Shown: piece after piece, positions 34,011 to 46,229 of the stretch
How positions within the stretch are numbered: position 1 is the stretch's first letter
Layout of the letters: the number at the start of each line of letters is the position of its first letter
Source of the DNA: Semisulcospira habei
Lineage: Eukaryota > Mollusca > Gastropoda > Semisulcospiridae
Assembly (NCBI GenBank): GCA_036245525.1
Contig: BTPG01000004.1
Span: forward strand, 212,751,251 to 212,815,250
Direction of reading: 5' to 3'
DNA: 64,000 bases
The notes under the pieces: model-generated
Seen by the model: the letters and a program-made list of their open reading frames with translations, nothing else
Database searches by the model: none
Told to the model about the DNA's origin: nothing
Position numbers and translations under genes: made by a program

Positions 34011-34734
34011 CTTTTGGCTATAGCAAGAATGTAGCACTGGGTTCTGCTACAGGTTCCATTTGAAGGGAGAATGGCATGAAAATAGCAAAATCCCTTTTAA
34101 GCAAGGGGAGGGCAGATGTGAAGAATTGTTTTAGACGAGATGATAATTCGTCGAAGCTTCCAGGGAAACGCGACACTACAGAGAGATGGGCGCAGAGAAT
34201 AAACATAACGTTATAAATGGCTACTTCTACAACATACATGAAACATGCTTGTCAGAAAATTCCGGGTCAACATTTTTCTGGCTTTATTCTATCGCTGCCT
34301 ACCAAGTGACATGCAGTTCTGTTCGCCGTTCGACCTGTCTGTGTTGCCGCCATCATAACGGAGCCCTCAAACTGAAAGCGCTGAAGTGGCTGGGTCTTCA
34401 AGTCTCGGCAAATCCGGACAGATTATTTCCGACACACTTGCAAGCATTTTGAACAGTGCTACTATTCGTGTCTCCTTCAGGTCTTGTTATTCTGGAGCAA
34501 TTTTAACATGTGGTCCAGATTGACTTCGCGGAAGATTATAATTGCCAGATTGTAACGAGGATGTTTAAAATGCACTATGCTAGTATTCAGGATGTTGCTG
34601 ACTTCTTTGCCCACTCCAAGTATGAAAGATGAAGTATGAAAAATGGTCAGAACATCACATTTCAAACGAAGATCTGTACAACCCGTCCGTGACACCGGCA
34701 CACGATGACACTGATCAGCCCGAGAAACCAAAAA

Positions 34735-34974
34735 ATTCAAAGAAGGGGAGTTTGTTGTCTCTCTGTATGACAACGAATGGTTCATGGTAAAATACTTGAA
34801 CTTCACCGTGACGATGACGCGTACATCACTTTCCTCACAAAAAGCAGCAAAGCCGGGTTGTTCAAATGGCCTTCAAAAGCAGACGAGGTCAGAGTGGATA
34901 ACATTTTTATTCGTCTTAATGAAAATCGAGGATCCGACACAAAGGGGGTAGAATCTCCAATGTGTATGATTTGA
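34735..34974 (+). pseudogene. Coding-like fragment of unknown family
   Basis: Two overlapping frames give KKFKEGEFVVSLYDNEWFMV and then KILELHRDDDAYITFLTKSS...GLFKWPSKADEVRVDNIFIR, joined across a frameshift near 34785. The pattern (hydrophobic-VxxYDNxWF, acidic turn, Phe-Leu, K-WP-x-D) resembles the small barrel-like C-terminal segment common in uncharacterised invertebrate transposon-linked proteins. I cannot name it. No upstream exon was found. It may be a dead exon of a mobile element. Confidence 0.35.
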
Positions 34975-34984
34975 TTGGACAGCA

Positions 34985-35915
34985 AGTGAGACTTTCCTTT
35001 GCCACTTTGATTTTTTTTTTTAACTTCATAAATATCGGGTTGATTATTTATGAATGTTTCATAAGCATATTACAGTATTTTGACGAAAGAAGTTTCAAAT
35101 TGTTGACCTTTAAACAGTTTCATGTCAAACCGTAAGTAAATTACATTAATCTAATTGAGAATTTGAACTCTTTAATTTCGACCTGATGGAAGCGTCAGTC
35201 CCTTTGTTTTAATTTATTGATTAGTTTGTAGCTTTGTGCGACGGAATAAAGTGTAAGAACAGAACAAGGTGGATGTTTGCTGACTTATACCGTTTCCCTA
35301 GATTACAGGTAACATACAGGAAACTGTAGATAGGTTTCTCGCTCAAGGAGTTTTGTCCTTCCACTTTTTATTGTTTCTCAAAGGGGACGACTCTACAATT
35401 ATTTTTTGTGCTCGTGTTTTAAATTTCATTGACGTGTCCTCGCTTAACTACGCTTTGTTTACTTTGATTTTTTCCCCAAATTATAATGACACAGGAAGAA
35501 GGCAGCGAGCACGCCCATATCATTTTTCTTTTACACATTTATTCTTCAATCATTTTGTTAAACAAAACAGCCCATTTTCATTACTTCTTTAATTAGAGGG
35601 AAATAGCCCAACATACTGCATTCTTACTGTGCGTAATCTACGAGAAATTGGGTGCTTTTTCTAAAGGTTTACATGTTTGAAATGTGTTCGTTAATCTTTA
35701 ATAAAAAGTATGTATAGGATCCTGTCATTTTTGTGTCTTGAGAAAGGTGAATGTTTTGTGGATTGTGGATATAAAACAATAAACCAGAGCTTAACAGGAT
35801 ACTAAATTTGTCTTTTTTTCTGCCGAGGGTTAATATTTGGCAAGACAATATTTTATATGCAGTTCCAGTAGATTACAATTTTAAATGAGGGTAGACGTAA
35901 ACATTGGTCTGCAGT
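34985..35915. other. No gene seen
   Basis: A/T-rich sequence with short ORFs only. Confidence 0.5.
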
Positions 35916-36363
35916 TAAGGAAATAACACATTACAACTGAAAACAATCTAATGCTACGCACGCGCGCGCACACACACGCACACGCACACACACACACACA
36001 CTGAACCTTTTGTTTGAACCTTCAACATGACGCCAGACCTTGCTTCCCAGCAGCCAAAAAATCTAAACGCAAGAGAGGTGGGGGCTGGGGCAGGGGGAGG
36101 GGGTGAAAGGGGGTGGGGTGGTAAAGATCTTATAATACTAAGACACTTAATTCAAAACATGTACTTAGAAATTCTAAAATATGTAAACATGTTTTTATAC
36201 GGACATACTAAATATAAGACATTCGGATCTTAAAATACGTTCGCATTAACCTTTCCATGCCACTGTACGTACACTGTAAGTATATTTTTGTTAAAAAATC
36301 TTGATTCATTCAACGACCAAAAGCCATCACCGTCCAAGAAACATGGATACACATTGGTTACAT

Positions 36364-36428
36364 CAAGAGACATTGATCTTCTAGTGCCCCCGCACTCGCG
36401 AGGGCTCATGAGGATCTATGTCTTTTGC
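36364..36428. repeat. Palindrome family B, copy 3
   Basis: CAAGAGACATTGATCTTCTA against CATGAGGATCTATGTCTTTTG; arms partly decayed. Lies inside the paralogous block at the same place as copy 5. Confidence 0.7.
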
Positions 36429-36830
36429 AGTTGGATCAGTTCACTTTTTTCTCGGCAGTCCGAAAACTGAAGATAACTGCTAAAATACTCATAAACTCTT
36501 AACACAAACGTACCTACTCCCCACTCTAAGATACATGTTTACAAGATCCTATGGAGGCTACAGCAACTGCCATCATTAAGGATTCATGTTATTTAGAAAC
36601 CAGATCAGCTGTAACCACGATTCTAGAAACAAAATCTGATTTCAATTGGCAGTGAAGAGGTTAATAGAACTCATTGCAAAATAATTTTTCAGCTATGAGC
36701 TGCTTGTGTCATTGGAAGCAACTTTTTTTCTGTGAGAAGAACCCAACGAAGGAAGAAACACTCTTTGAAAAGAAAGCTACAGCACAACGTAATATTTTGG
36801 GTTAGCACCCTTTTTTCAAAATGGGCATAT

Positions 36831-37348
36831 CTCTTGGCTTGACTTCGCGAACGAAGATTCTATAGGGCTTGCCCACGGCGTCTGCAGGCATGCTCGTGAC
36901 TGCGGAGTCCAATCTGGGACAGGCAGGTTCGACCGCAGTGGCTGCAGAGGGAGGTCTGGTCAGGGTTCTGAGTTGTGGCATCTCTGTTTTTTTTCTCCTG
37001 AGCCGCTTGTCTTTAAGGCTAGCTCTGCGAGAGTCCTCAAAGGAGACGGCTGCCTTGTAGATGGTGGAGCGCCAGGTGTCGCGGTCCGCAGCAAGCGAAG
37101 ACCACTGGCGGTGGTCGATTTGGCAGGCACTAAGTGACTTCTTCAGACGGTCTTTGTATCTCTTCTTTGGTGCCCCTCTGTCTCTGTGTCCAGTGGTGAG
37201 CTCGCCGAACAGGGTGATCTTGGGTAGGCGATGATCCTCCATCCTGGAGACGTGCCTTGCCCATCGGAGCTGTGTCCGCAGCAGCAAAGCCTCGATGCTC
37301 ACAGTTTCTGCCTGTTCAAGGACCTCGACGTTTGTGACATAGTCACTC
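36831..37348 (-). pseudogene. LINE 3' fragment, same family as 49.7-52.8 kb
   Basis: 5'-truncated copy encoding the last ~190 codons: SDYVTNVEVLEQAETVSIEA, HVSRMEDHRLPKITLFGEL, then a frameshift just after SLKDKRLRRK relative to the 52-kb copy. The C-terminal zinc-finger region is present as DNA but out of frame. Flanked by CATAT (36826-36830 and 37349-37353). The corresponding place in the paralogous block (about 47540-47552) lacks it. Confidence 0.85.
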
Positions 37349-37914
37349 CATATACTGACTAACGTATTATACCTGGTCGACACACCTAATGAACTTTAAC
37401 AGCAGTTTGGATATGCAGCAAGAGCACACGCGTAATCGCACTTATTTATTCTGCTCAGCCGTTATAGTGTCAATCTATTTTTAGCTGTTTCTCGCACTAA
37501 AAGCGTTGCATTTCTAGAACAGAGTGTAGTCATTGTCAGGTTACTTGATATAGAGACGACGTGTGCTGATCTGGATTCTCCTGTGTCTAAATAAACTAGA
37601 ACTAGACCGGTGTTTAGCGTTTCATAACCATCTCTTACAGAAGTGTATCTTTGAACAGTTACGGCGGTAGTGGACCTTTAGCAGATTAGTTCCCTTGGTT
37701 AGCAGTTTGGTGTTTGGTGACTGAAAACCAGCTTTCCCTAGTGCATATGAATCTAAACTGTCGCCCTTCCAAGTAAACATATAATTATAGCAACTACACC
37801 GTGGTTAAACAATATGGAAAGATAATTATGTCTGTGCTGCCAATGTGTTTATGGATCTATATAGACTATTACAATTAATTCTTATATGATGTATATTTGT
37901 GAAAAGTGGTATCA

Positions 37915-37977
37915 GCAAGAGGCATAAATCCTCATGAGCCCCGCAACTGCGGGGCTCATGAGGATCTATGCCTCTTC
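37915..37977. repeat. Palindrome family B, copy 4
   Basis: GCAAGAGGCATAAATCCTCA and TGAGGATCTATGCCTCTTCT arms around GCCCCGCAACTGCGGGGC; nearly perfect and the best representative of the family. Confidence 0.88.
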
Positions 37978-37999
37978 TTAAGACCATTTTTATCCATGT

Positions 38000-39930
38000 T
38001 CCTTTTGCGGTTGTGGCTTGTGTTCGTTGAACGATCAAAGTTTTCAGAAACGAGACATGCGCCCAGTGACAGGAAACATATCAAGGCATGCATCTTAAAA
38101 AAAAAAAAACACCATACCTGCAGATAAAACCGATTGACATGCATTAAGGTTGTATACTATACCTACATTTTTTAATTGAAAACTGCCCTTTATAGGGTTT
38201 TTTGAGAGCCTTGTTCAGTCTGGAGGCTATTGCCACCCTGACAGACCCATGGTCCCGGGCATATTTGTAAGTTACAGCCGTTTTTCTGAGGTACCCCACG
38301 AGAAAAAACACGCAAAATAGCCGATTTCAGAACACAATAAAAATGTATCGAATAGTGTGTTAAAATGATAAAGAAACATTTCGGTCACTTCATAAAGTAT
38401 GTTAGTATTTTCTCGTAAAAAAAGTGTGTTCTGATAATTGGAATTCTAAGTGAAATCTAAAAAAATGTATGTTGTAAATTCGCAAATTGCCCGGATGTTA
38501 TCAATAACATTACAAGTGTTTGCAATGTTGGGCAATTGCTCAGGCCCTTTTTATTCGATAAAGTCGTACTTTATGTTATAACTATCACATTGATTATGAA
38601 GAAAATATGGGGTCCCGCACAAAATTGGGCACTTTGGGTCGTTTTCGAGTGCGTATTCAATAAGGGATACAAGCGATGTCTGACTTCCGGCAGATCATAT
38701 CTCCGCCGTAGCCGGTCACAAGCCGGCATTAGAAAGAAGGGAAAACGACTATGCCAAACTTACAAGGGAAAACCTAAGCCCAAACTGTTGCAAACTACGC
38801 CCAAACTGCTAGTCCTCGATTACTATTTGTGACAGTAAACTGGAACAAACAACAACGGCAGATACGGGATGAAAACGTTTATCTATAAGTAATTAAATGC
38901 AAGAGATGTTTCTTAGTAATTTAGTTAATGCAGTGGTAAGATACTTTTCTTTGCCACGCAGTGACCAGGGTTTGAGTCCCGTAGATGGCGATATTTTTTT
39001 CCTGCTCACTTTTGAAACCCATACAGTTTCTACTTCGCTAAATGAAACACACTTTAAACCCAAAGCAAAAAAAAAAATTAACGCGTGTTATTTTTTTATT
39101 TTTATTTTTTAAATATGCGATTATCATCACTGTGGTAATGTGAATGTTAAACCATAAACCAAACAACCGGATTCAGTTTTGGATAAAAATGCACACTGGT
39201 TACCTCGGTACATTTGTTCATTCATTTTTTTCAGCCAGGCATTGTGTGAGCATGTTTACATTCATTCAATCATTCACAGCTTCACTGATGAAAAAGCACA
39301 CCAAAGAGTGTTGTCACAGTTTTTTTTAATAATTTTTACTGGCATCATCTACAAACATTAATTGATGTGAATTTGTTTTAATATACCTGCTGCAAGAAAT
39401 GCTACATGCTCCTTTGGTGTCTCCGTGAAAGCAGGTCGATGAACATCTCTGGTTGAAAGATGTTTGTAAACAGATTGGTAGTGGATGTACCTATCTCTCT
39501 AGCTGAATCTCAGTTTCCCAGCAGTTTTTGGTTACAAATTATAAGGAAACAAAAACACACTACCACCGAGCCACCCAGCTCCCCCTCAAAATACAGCTTT
39601 ACTGCAGAACATATTTCAACTACATGTAACATTATTCACATTTACATTGACAAAGTGCTGACTGTATACAAGCTATTTGGGAGAAAAGTGGAGCTGATGT
39701 CATTTTTAGTTGTGTGCATGCCAACGGAGACCGACACCGGCAACCACTTGCTCATGAGGTATTTATTTGGGAGCCAACTGCACAGTATATAAAAGGGGGA
39801 TAGGAGAGAAGGAATGACAGACTTATCATTTAGAGCCTTCCACTACATATATTATTTTGCTCATATATATATATAGAGAGGGAGGGGGAGAGGGAGAGAG
39901 AGAGAGAGACCATGTACCATCACTGTAGTC
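38000..39930. other. No gene seen; possible decayed SINE
   Basis: At 38968-38980 GGGTTTGAGTCCC resembles a tRNA B box, and ATGCAGTGGTAAG at 38928-38940 an A-box-like segment, so 38915-39010 may be a decayed tRNA-derived SINE. A CTC/GAGAG tract with (TA)n lies at 39865-39909. A fragment of the hammerhead repeat flank (AGAGAAGGAATGACAGACTT) lies at 39808. Nothing else recognised. Confidence 0.4.
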
Positions 39931-40440
39931 CTGATATAATTCAACATTGCACATCCCACAACATAATAACAGTGAAATGCAGTACCAAACTACACTACAC
40001 AGATACTGTGCACAATGTTGGCATGAAAATCAAACAATACTGTTACCAGTACCACACTGTGTCCAATTGCAGCACAACAAAGTGAAATGCAGTCTCAAGC
40101 CCCATAACTTGCACTGCACAATGCTGATGTCAACACAAAATACCATAACAACTGAATAACAAGGGTACAATGCACTGTGTCACCTAGTCTGCATAATATA
40201 GGCATCCACACCAAACAATACCTGTACTGCTCTTGATACAAAATCGACCATATAACACTGCAAAATACATGAGTGCTACGCTGGCAAAGTGTCTACAACA
40301 GAGTCTGCACCATGCTGGCCCGTAATCCAAGCAATACCATTGCTGCTCTCCAAAAACTCAACATGGTGCAGACTATCATGTCACAACTGATTGCTGCATA
40401 GCACCCTGTACACAATGTTGGCATCAGTTTACTTCATTTA
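39930..40440. repeat. Degenerate ~100-115-bp minisatellite
   Basis: The motif CACAATGTTGGCAT followed by AATCAAACAATAC recurs with drift near 40010, 40120, 40190, 40310 and 40410. No gene. Confidence 0.5.
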
Positions 40441-42208
40441 ATTTTGGACCCGCTGGGGCATGAAAAAAATCACAAAAGAACTTACATGAATGTGCTCAGA
40501 AATGAAATATTATCCTTATTACTACACTGTACGCATGTTCCTTAGCACAAATCACAAATGGACACGGATCATAGTCAGATTCTGTTTGCAGGCGTGTGTC
40601 ATGTACAGTACATCTGTAAAACTTGTGAAATGAACCATGTGGTTAGCAATTCTGATACGATAAGTAAAGCCACACAGCTGAAAGTCAAAGATTGACAGTG
40701 GAAGAAAAAAACAAAACAAACACAAAGTACAGTGCATATCATATGCCTATGATCAGTTATCACCAACCACTTAAATCTGCTGTGACAGCTGGAGGGTAAT
40801 GCAAAAACTGCATGGTCAACTCACTCTTGAGAAGTATTGCGTTTTTCATTGAGCAAGTCCACATTTGCACAACATTTTAAGCTGAGGGTTTAATGACATA
40901 AATATACATCCCCACGTTTCTATATTTCCGCACATCCCCTCTTCAGAAAGGACCCGTGGGTTTTATACTCTGAGGCCACTGACCATTTTCAGAATGTCTC
41001 ACACCGATGCTGCACAAAATCTATCTGTACCACTGTTTCCTACCCCATAAGTGTCAGCTGTGGAGTACATATTTTGAATGGCTGATGTATGCCAGCATTT
41101 AGGAACTTGTCACAATAAAGACCTGTTCATATGATGAAATGTCTTTGAAAAATGAACACATTGTCAGTAAAGGGGTTTTCTTTGGATAATCAAAAACTAA
41201 TACATATTATGCTGCATTTCCAAATCGCGACATGACAGGAGAGTGACAAAAAGTAACTTTTCTGAGGGGGTCATCCAAATAAATATGCATAGGAAGGTCT
41301 TACCATCAGGTATCTCTTTACCAAGTTTAGGGTTACAGTTAGGAATACTTGAAAAAAAAAAATCTTTGGGCAATATATGGCTATCGTGTACCTATTTCCC
41401 GATTTCTTGTGACCCTTGACCTTTCTGACCTTTCATGCATACGAAATTAGTATGCATGAAAAGTTCTTACCACCTTGTACCAAGTCTGGGTTTGAAGTTG
41501 TGTATACTTGAGAAAACATCTTTTTGGTCAAAATACAGATATTTTTCACCTTTTTACTGCACTACAAATTACAACATGGGTGTCAAATCGCTTTGTCACA
41601 TTGTTATATGAAAACACACAAAGCACACCCCCATCACTGTACAATAGCCCCTGAACTGCTCGACTGCACGTTACAATTTTGTTGCCCCGCTGCTTCTATG
41701 TCAGGCTTATGGAAACACTCCATCTTTATTTCTATTTTCTCGAGTTTTGTCATTGTCACTTTGTTGTCACTGCCCCACTGTTGTTGTGTCTGCAGTTGAA
41801 TAGCCAGGCCTAAAGCCTGCTTGCCCTTCTCCTAATATATGGCTAAGCATCAGCTCAGGCAGTAAGGCACAGGCTTTTGCTGCATTGCGAATGATGTGAC
41901 TGTCCAAAACCTTGACACTGTGGCCAGCCTGGTGGATGGACATCAAAATAACAGGACGTCTGCCCTCCTACACAGGACAATCAGTTCACTTCCTTTGCCT
42001 TCTCGTCGGTTGGCCATTGCGGAGAGATGTACCCGCTGAACTTTTCTTCCCTCATCTTTCGCAACCTGCAAAAGATAATTTTGTATCAAAAAAATTTCTG
42101 ACATGCACATATTGCGTGCATATATGTTTGCAAGTATTTATACAAAGTACATACATGCATAATATGACAGTAGTCAGAACATGAACAAGAAAGGCAATGT
42201 CCTTATGG
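40440..42208. repeat. Degenerate repeats, no gene
   Basis: From about 41180 the sequence has diverged units of the GGCTCACGTG element (TGACCCTTGACC, AGTATGCATGAAAAG, ACCAAGTCTGGGTTTGAAGT). The remainder has only short ORFs. Confidence 0.5.
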
Positions 42209-42770
42209 TTCACGTGTATGACCAATCCACATAATATGTCTGTCCTTTTTTACCTTGGCTTGACTTCTCCAACAGGTCTCTGAAAATGTCTAAACATAAG
42301 TATAGGGCTGGATTTTGTACCAGCGAAACCTGAGTATTTTTCCAAATCCCTTCATTTTTCACACATTTGTCAACCCTCTGTGACCCTTGACCTCTGTGAG
42401 GGGCTGATTACATTAGTAGCACAGAAAAGTGTTATCATCATGCCAAATTTTATTGAAAAGTTTGCAAAAACATTGATAAAAACTACAACTCTACCCGAAA
42501 CTAACTTTTGTCACCCTTATCATGTGGTATCTCCATAGCAAGTTTGAGTTTGAAGTTGAAAATACTACTTGAGATGACCTTTGAAAGGTCACAGAAATTG
42601 GTATGTTTAGAATTATTTTACCACAAAGTACCCTTGTGCCAAGTTTGAAGTCTGAGGCTTGCATAGTCTTCGAGGAAATGCCAATGTTAAAGTTGCCCAC
42701 AGGTAACAGACAGTTGACGGACGACCCATTACAAACACTTACTTTTGCTATCACACTTGCGCCAAAAATT
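42209..42770. mobile_element. GGCTCACGTG-end element, degenerate copy
   Basis: Starts GGTTCACGTGTATGACCAAT and ends near CTATCACACTTGCGCC, with the internal units of the intact copy at 54726-55550. Non-coding. Confidence 0.55.
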
Positions 42771-44690
42771 AGACGCCATTGAGCTTGAAATGACCACAAA
42801 GGGTGTATACATATATCTAGAATCAGCATCAATATTCAAAGTGTAACTTGCAGAAATTGTTTCAAACAGGACACAACGCATTGCTGTTTAGCAACAGCAC
42901 ACACTGGACCAAATGGGTAGTATTCAGATTTTTCTAGTCCTTTTGTATGCACTAAGTGCTTATTAAAGAAAACGACAGTATTTGGAGACTTGCCCAACCC
43001 TCTAGTTTTCAAATCAAATGCAATATGGTGCCACTTGTTGACAGCAAGTGATTTTAGCATTCAGTGTTGTTGAAAATGCTGGTACTACTACTACACCATC
43101 TTCAAAATGAAAGAAAGCATTACAGTGTGATGTGTTTATCCCAACCAGTTGTGTTTTGTTATGAACCTGATTCTATTCACAAATCAATTGGTATGCTTTA
43201 CCTCGAGTCCAGGACAATAAGTGTCGCATTCTCTCACTTTAGTTGATCCGCTGGAACTGGAATTGCCTGCTTTTAGCTGTGGCCTTCTCCTGTGAGCAAA
43301 CATGTCCTGACTAGCTCTTGCCTCTTCTTGGTGTAGGCGTCATACTTCTGTGCTTGTTTGCAAGTATACCCTCTGGGCGTGACTCTGCAGTGAGACGTCA
43401 ACAGCAGCACTGACCTGAAATGAAATACATGTGTATCGTGTTATTCGGCAGCATGGCAATTTCACTTCTGATCTTATTTCAGGGTGGGTCGGTTCCAAAC
43501 TCCACAAACAGGGACTTTGTTATAGCATTATAAACAATTCGGGGCCGGTGGGGGGAGTCCCCCCCCCCCCACCCACCCACCCACCCACCCAATTCATCCC
43601 TACATTTAGTTTACACATTACTACCTTCAAACTAATGTGAAATAAACTGTGAACACCACAAACAAGAATGGTGAAGCCTGGATCGCTCGTGTGCATTTAA
43701 AACTGATCATTTTCTTAATCTGAACTGTGTGACCTTTCCAAAAGGTGACTGAAATTTAAGTGCCATGAGGCTAAGCATATGTAAAGTGCTGGCTTATGTA
43801 CAGTTGTGAATAGTATTGGAGAAAAAAATATCTTTTGTCAAAATATGGCTATTTTTTTTTTAACCTATTTCTTGATTTCTCATGACCCTTGGCCTGAACT
43901 CAAACTGGTAGGCTAAGAGTAAGAAAGGTCTTGCCACAAAGTATCCTTCGGCTACGTTTGAAGACTGTGGATTGAATAGTCTCCGAGAAAATGCCAACAT
44001 TAAAGTTTACCATGGACGACCAATGGCCCAGAACATAGCCTTACACTTGCTTCGCACATGAGCCAATGAAAGAAGGCATTACAGTATGATGTGTTCATTC
44101 ACACCATAGTTGTGTTGTGTTCTGCACCTGATTCTCATCACAGATCTACTGGTATGATTTACCTTGAGTCCAGGAGAATAAGTGTCACATTCCCTCACTT
44201 CACTTGAGCTGTGAGTGTGACCTTGGTCAGTTGGTGTAGACGTCATACTTCTGCACTTGTTTGCAAGTATGTACTCTGGGTGAAAGTACTGAGACTCCAC
44301 AGCAAGAGGTCAACAGCAGTATTAGCCTGAAATGAAATACATGATTATTACTGTGTTGTTCGGCAGCATGACAATTTCACTTTGCGTGAACTAAATGCAG
44401 GGGCAGATTATTACTTTCAAAATAAATGCGACAAAAACTGTGTAAACCACAAAGAACAAACAACAATGGCAAAGTCACGTCTGTACGCCTCATGCGCATA
44501 ACTGATTCACAACCTGTGTGACCTTTCCAAACGGTAGCTGAAATAAGTGTCACAAGTCTCAACATACAGGCTTGCTTTTGTACTAGTCAAATTTGTATTT
44601 TTCACACATTCTACGGTCATCCAAAATGGTAGTCAACAAATATTAGGGTTTCAGTCAAAGTAGCGTTTTACTAGGTAACCCTTTTAATCC
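42770..44690. repeat. Direct repeats and degenerate element copies
   Basis: The segment 43040-43430 (AAAGCATTACAGTGTGATGT, TGTCGCATTCTCTCACTT) is repeated at 44065-44340. A third partial GGCTCACGTG element lies at about 43725-44055 (ends GCTTCGCACATGAGCC). A poly-C tract with a fragment of the 56.9-kb element is at 43495-43590. No gene recognised. Confidence 0.5.
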
Positions 44691-44722
44691 TGATACACCC
44701 ACTGCTTGAAATAAATGTGACT

Positions 44723-44798
44723 ATGATAGTTCAAGTGTGGTGCCAGAATCGATTGGCGTCTCATCCGCCAAGCTATTCTGGCACCATCCTTGAACTAA
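44723..44798. mobile_element. Hairpin MITE family A, copy 7
   Basis: ATGATAGTTCAAGTGTGGTG against CACCATCCTTGAACTA around a degenerate centre (GATTGGCGTC/TCCGCCAAGC). Flanks match copy 3 (CTGATACACCCACTGCTTGA; CTATCTCCTAATCTG). Confidence 0.8.
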
Positions 44799-44799
44799 A

Positions 44800-46090
44800 A
44801 AAATGCTGGACCTATCTCCTAATCTGTAATAACTAATATAGCCTTCATAAGACAGAGAATGGATGAGAAAACTAAGTTACTAAGTACTGAAAGCAGTTAC
44901 TGAGTTAGTAATGCAAAATTTTCCCTTAGCAGGACTTTATACTACACACAGTACGTTTTCCTAAATAATAAGCACTGGCACTGGTTTAATATCACTACAA
45001 TGTGGACTACATTCCTTCCACCGTATTAGTAAAGGCTCTCTGAGAATGTATGGAAATGTTCTACTTCTAGGTGGTGACTGACATACATGGAATGCATGCC
45101 CCTGTCAACCCACAATAAAATGTAGTCTTCTTCATTGCAGGTAGGCTGTAGTGTAAATTTCCATGCATAAAAGGACAGTTAGCTATTGGGGTTTTACACC
45201 ATGCAAGTGACATCTCACGGCGGTGCATAAAACTTTCTTTTTTTTAAGAGTTGGAAAACCAGTCAGATATGCCACTTACGTACGACATTTTTCTTTCACT
45301 ACTAGTAACTCGTGTTCTAGTCACTTAGCAAACACCACCAACCTCTTTTTCTACTTTAGTTTACCTTTTCCTTCCTGATGTTTAAAGAGATTTTGTAAGT
45401 TGTTTTCCTGGCTCCCGTTCGGTTGGCCCGTTCATTTTTTTTTTCTTCTTCTGAGAAATGGTTATGCGTTACTACTGACGCTCGATGACTTGTCGCAACT
45501 TATGCAAAAGTATCTTATTTCTGAGGAAACACAACATTTTATGCATAGAAACAGTCAGCGTACACACCTATTTCAGACAGTATATATCTTTTGTCAATTA
45601 TCGATAAATTGAGCTTGTTTGCAATACGACTTGCCGTACGGCGGTTTTTTTCGGTGACCTCTAGTCTCAGGTCACGGCAGACGCAAGATAGCGGTATCTA
45701 CATGCGCAGAAAAGATGCGCGAAAGAGGTGTGTCCTACAACCTTAAAACAAGATAGGAAGCGACACAGATAACACGTTTTCAGAGGACGTATGTTTTCGA
45801 GGACATGCGCACCGAAGGTCATTTTACAATTGTAATTGTGTACAGTACAGAAATGATGACGTAATTTCAGTACAGCACGATGTTCTGAGCGACCATCATA
45901 GAGGTAAGCTGTCATTACAGATCATCATTTAGGTGGCTGTAAAATGGTCTTTCATGACACGAGACGCTCTTTGCCCTTAATGACATCTCTTGAGCGAACA
46001 CCAGTCTTTGAAGACCACTTGTTTTCCTTGCAAAAGGGTGGTTTCTCAATACAGGTTCTGTTGCAGCCTACTGCGTGTCCTAATTCAAAA
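44800..46090. other. No gene seen
   Basis: A diverged piece of the 17115-17610 repeat is visible near 45090-45170 (AATAAAATGTAGTC, then GTAAATTTCCATGCAT). Short ORFs only. Confidence 0.4.
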
Positions 46091-46094
46091 GATA

Positions 46095-46097
46095 ATA

Positions 46098-46146
<49 letters not shown>
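46095..46146. repeat. (AAT)n microsatellite
   Basis: About 17 AAT units followed by TCACTTTCTAAAGCGCC and AGGCGCTTTACATG, the same tail style as at 11091. Confidence 0.95.
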
Positions 46147-46147
<1 letters not shown>

Positions 46148-46229
46148 TCACTTTCTAAAGCGCCTAATCACCAGGTGCTTTAGGCGCTTTACATGTTACA
46201 CTAAAATATACTAAGACATATATACAGAA

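Larger units (their letters stand above)
35915..37830. repeat. Paralogous block, copy 1 (of 46230-48190)
   Basis: Shares, in order with the second block: ATTACAACTGAAAACAA, CAGACCTTGCTTCCCAGCAG, AAGATCTTATAATACTAA, TACGTTCGCATTAACC, a family B palindrome, GGGTTAGCACCC, GTCGACACACCTAATGAACT and AGCAGTTTGGTGTTTGGTGA. This copy alone has a LINE insertion at 36831-37348. It may be a large non-autonomous element or a segmental duplication. Confidence 0.75.
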
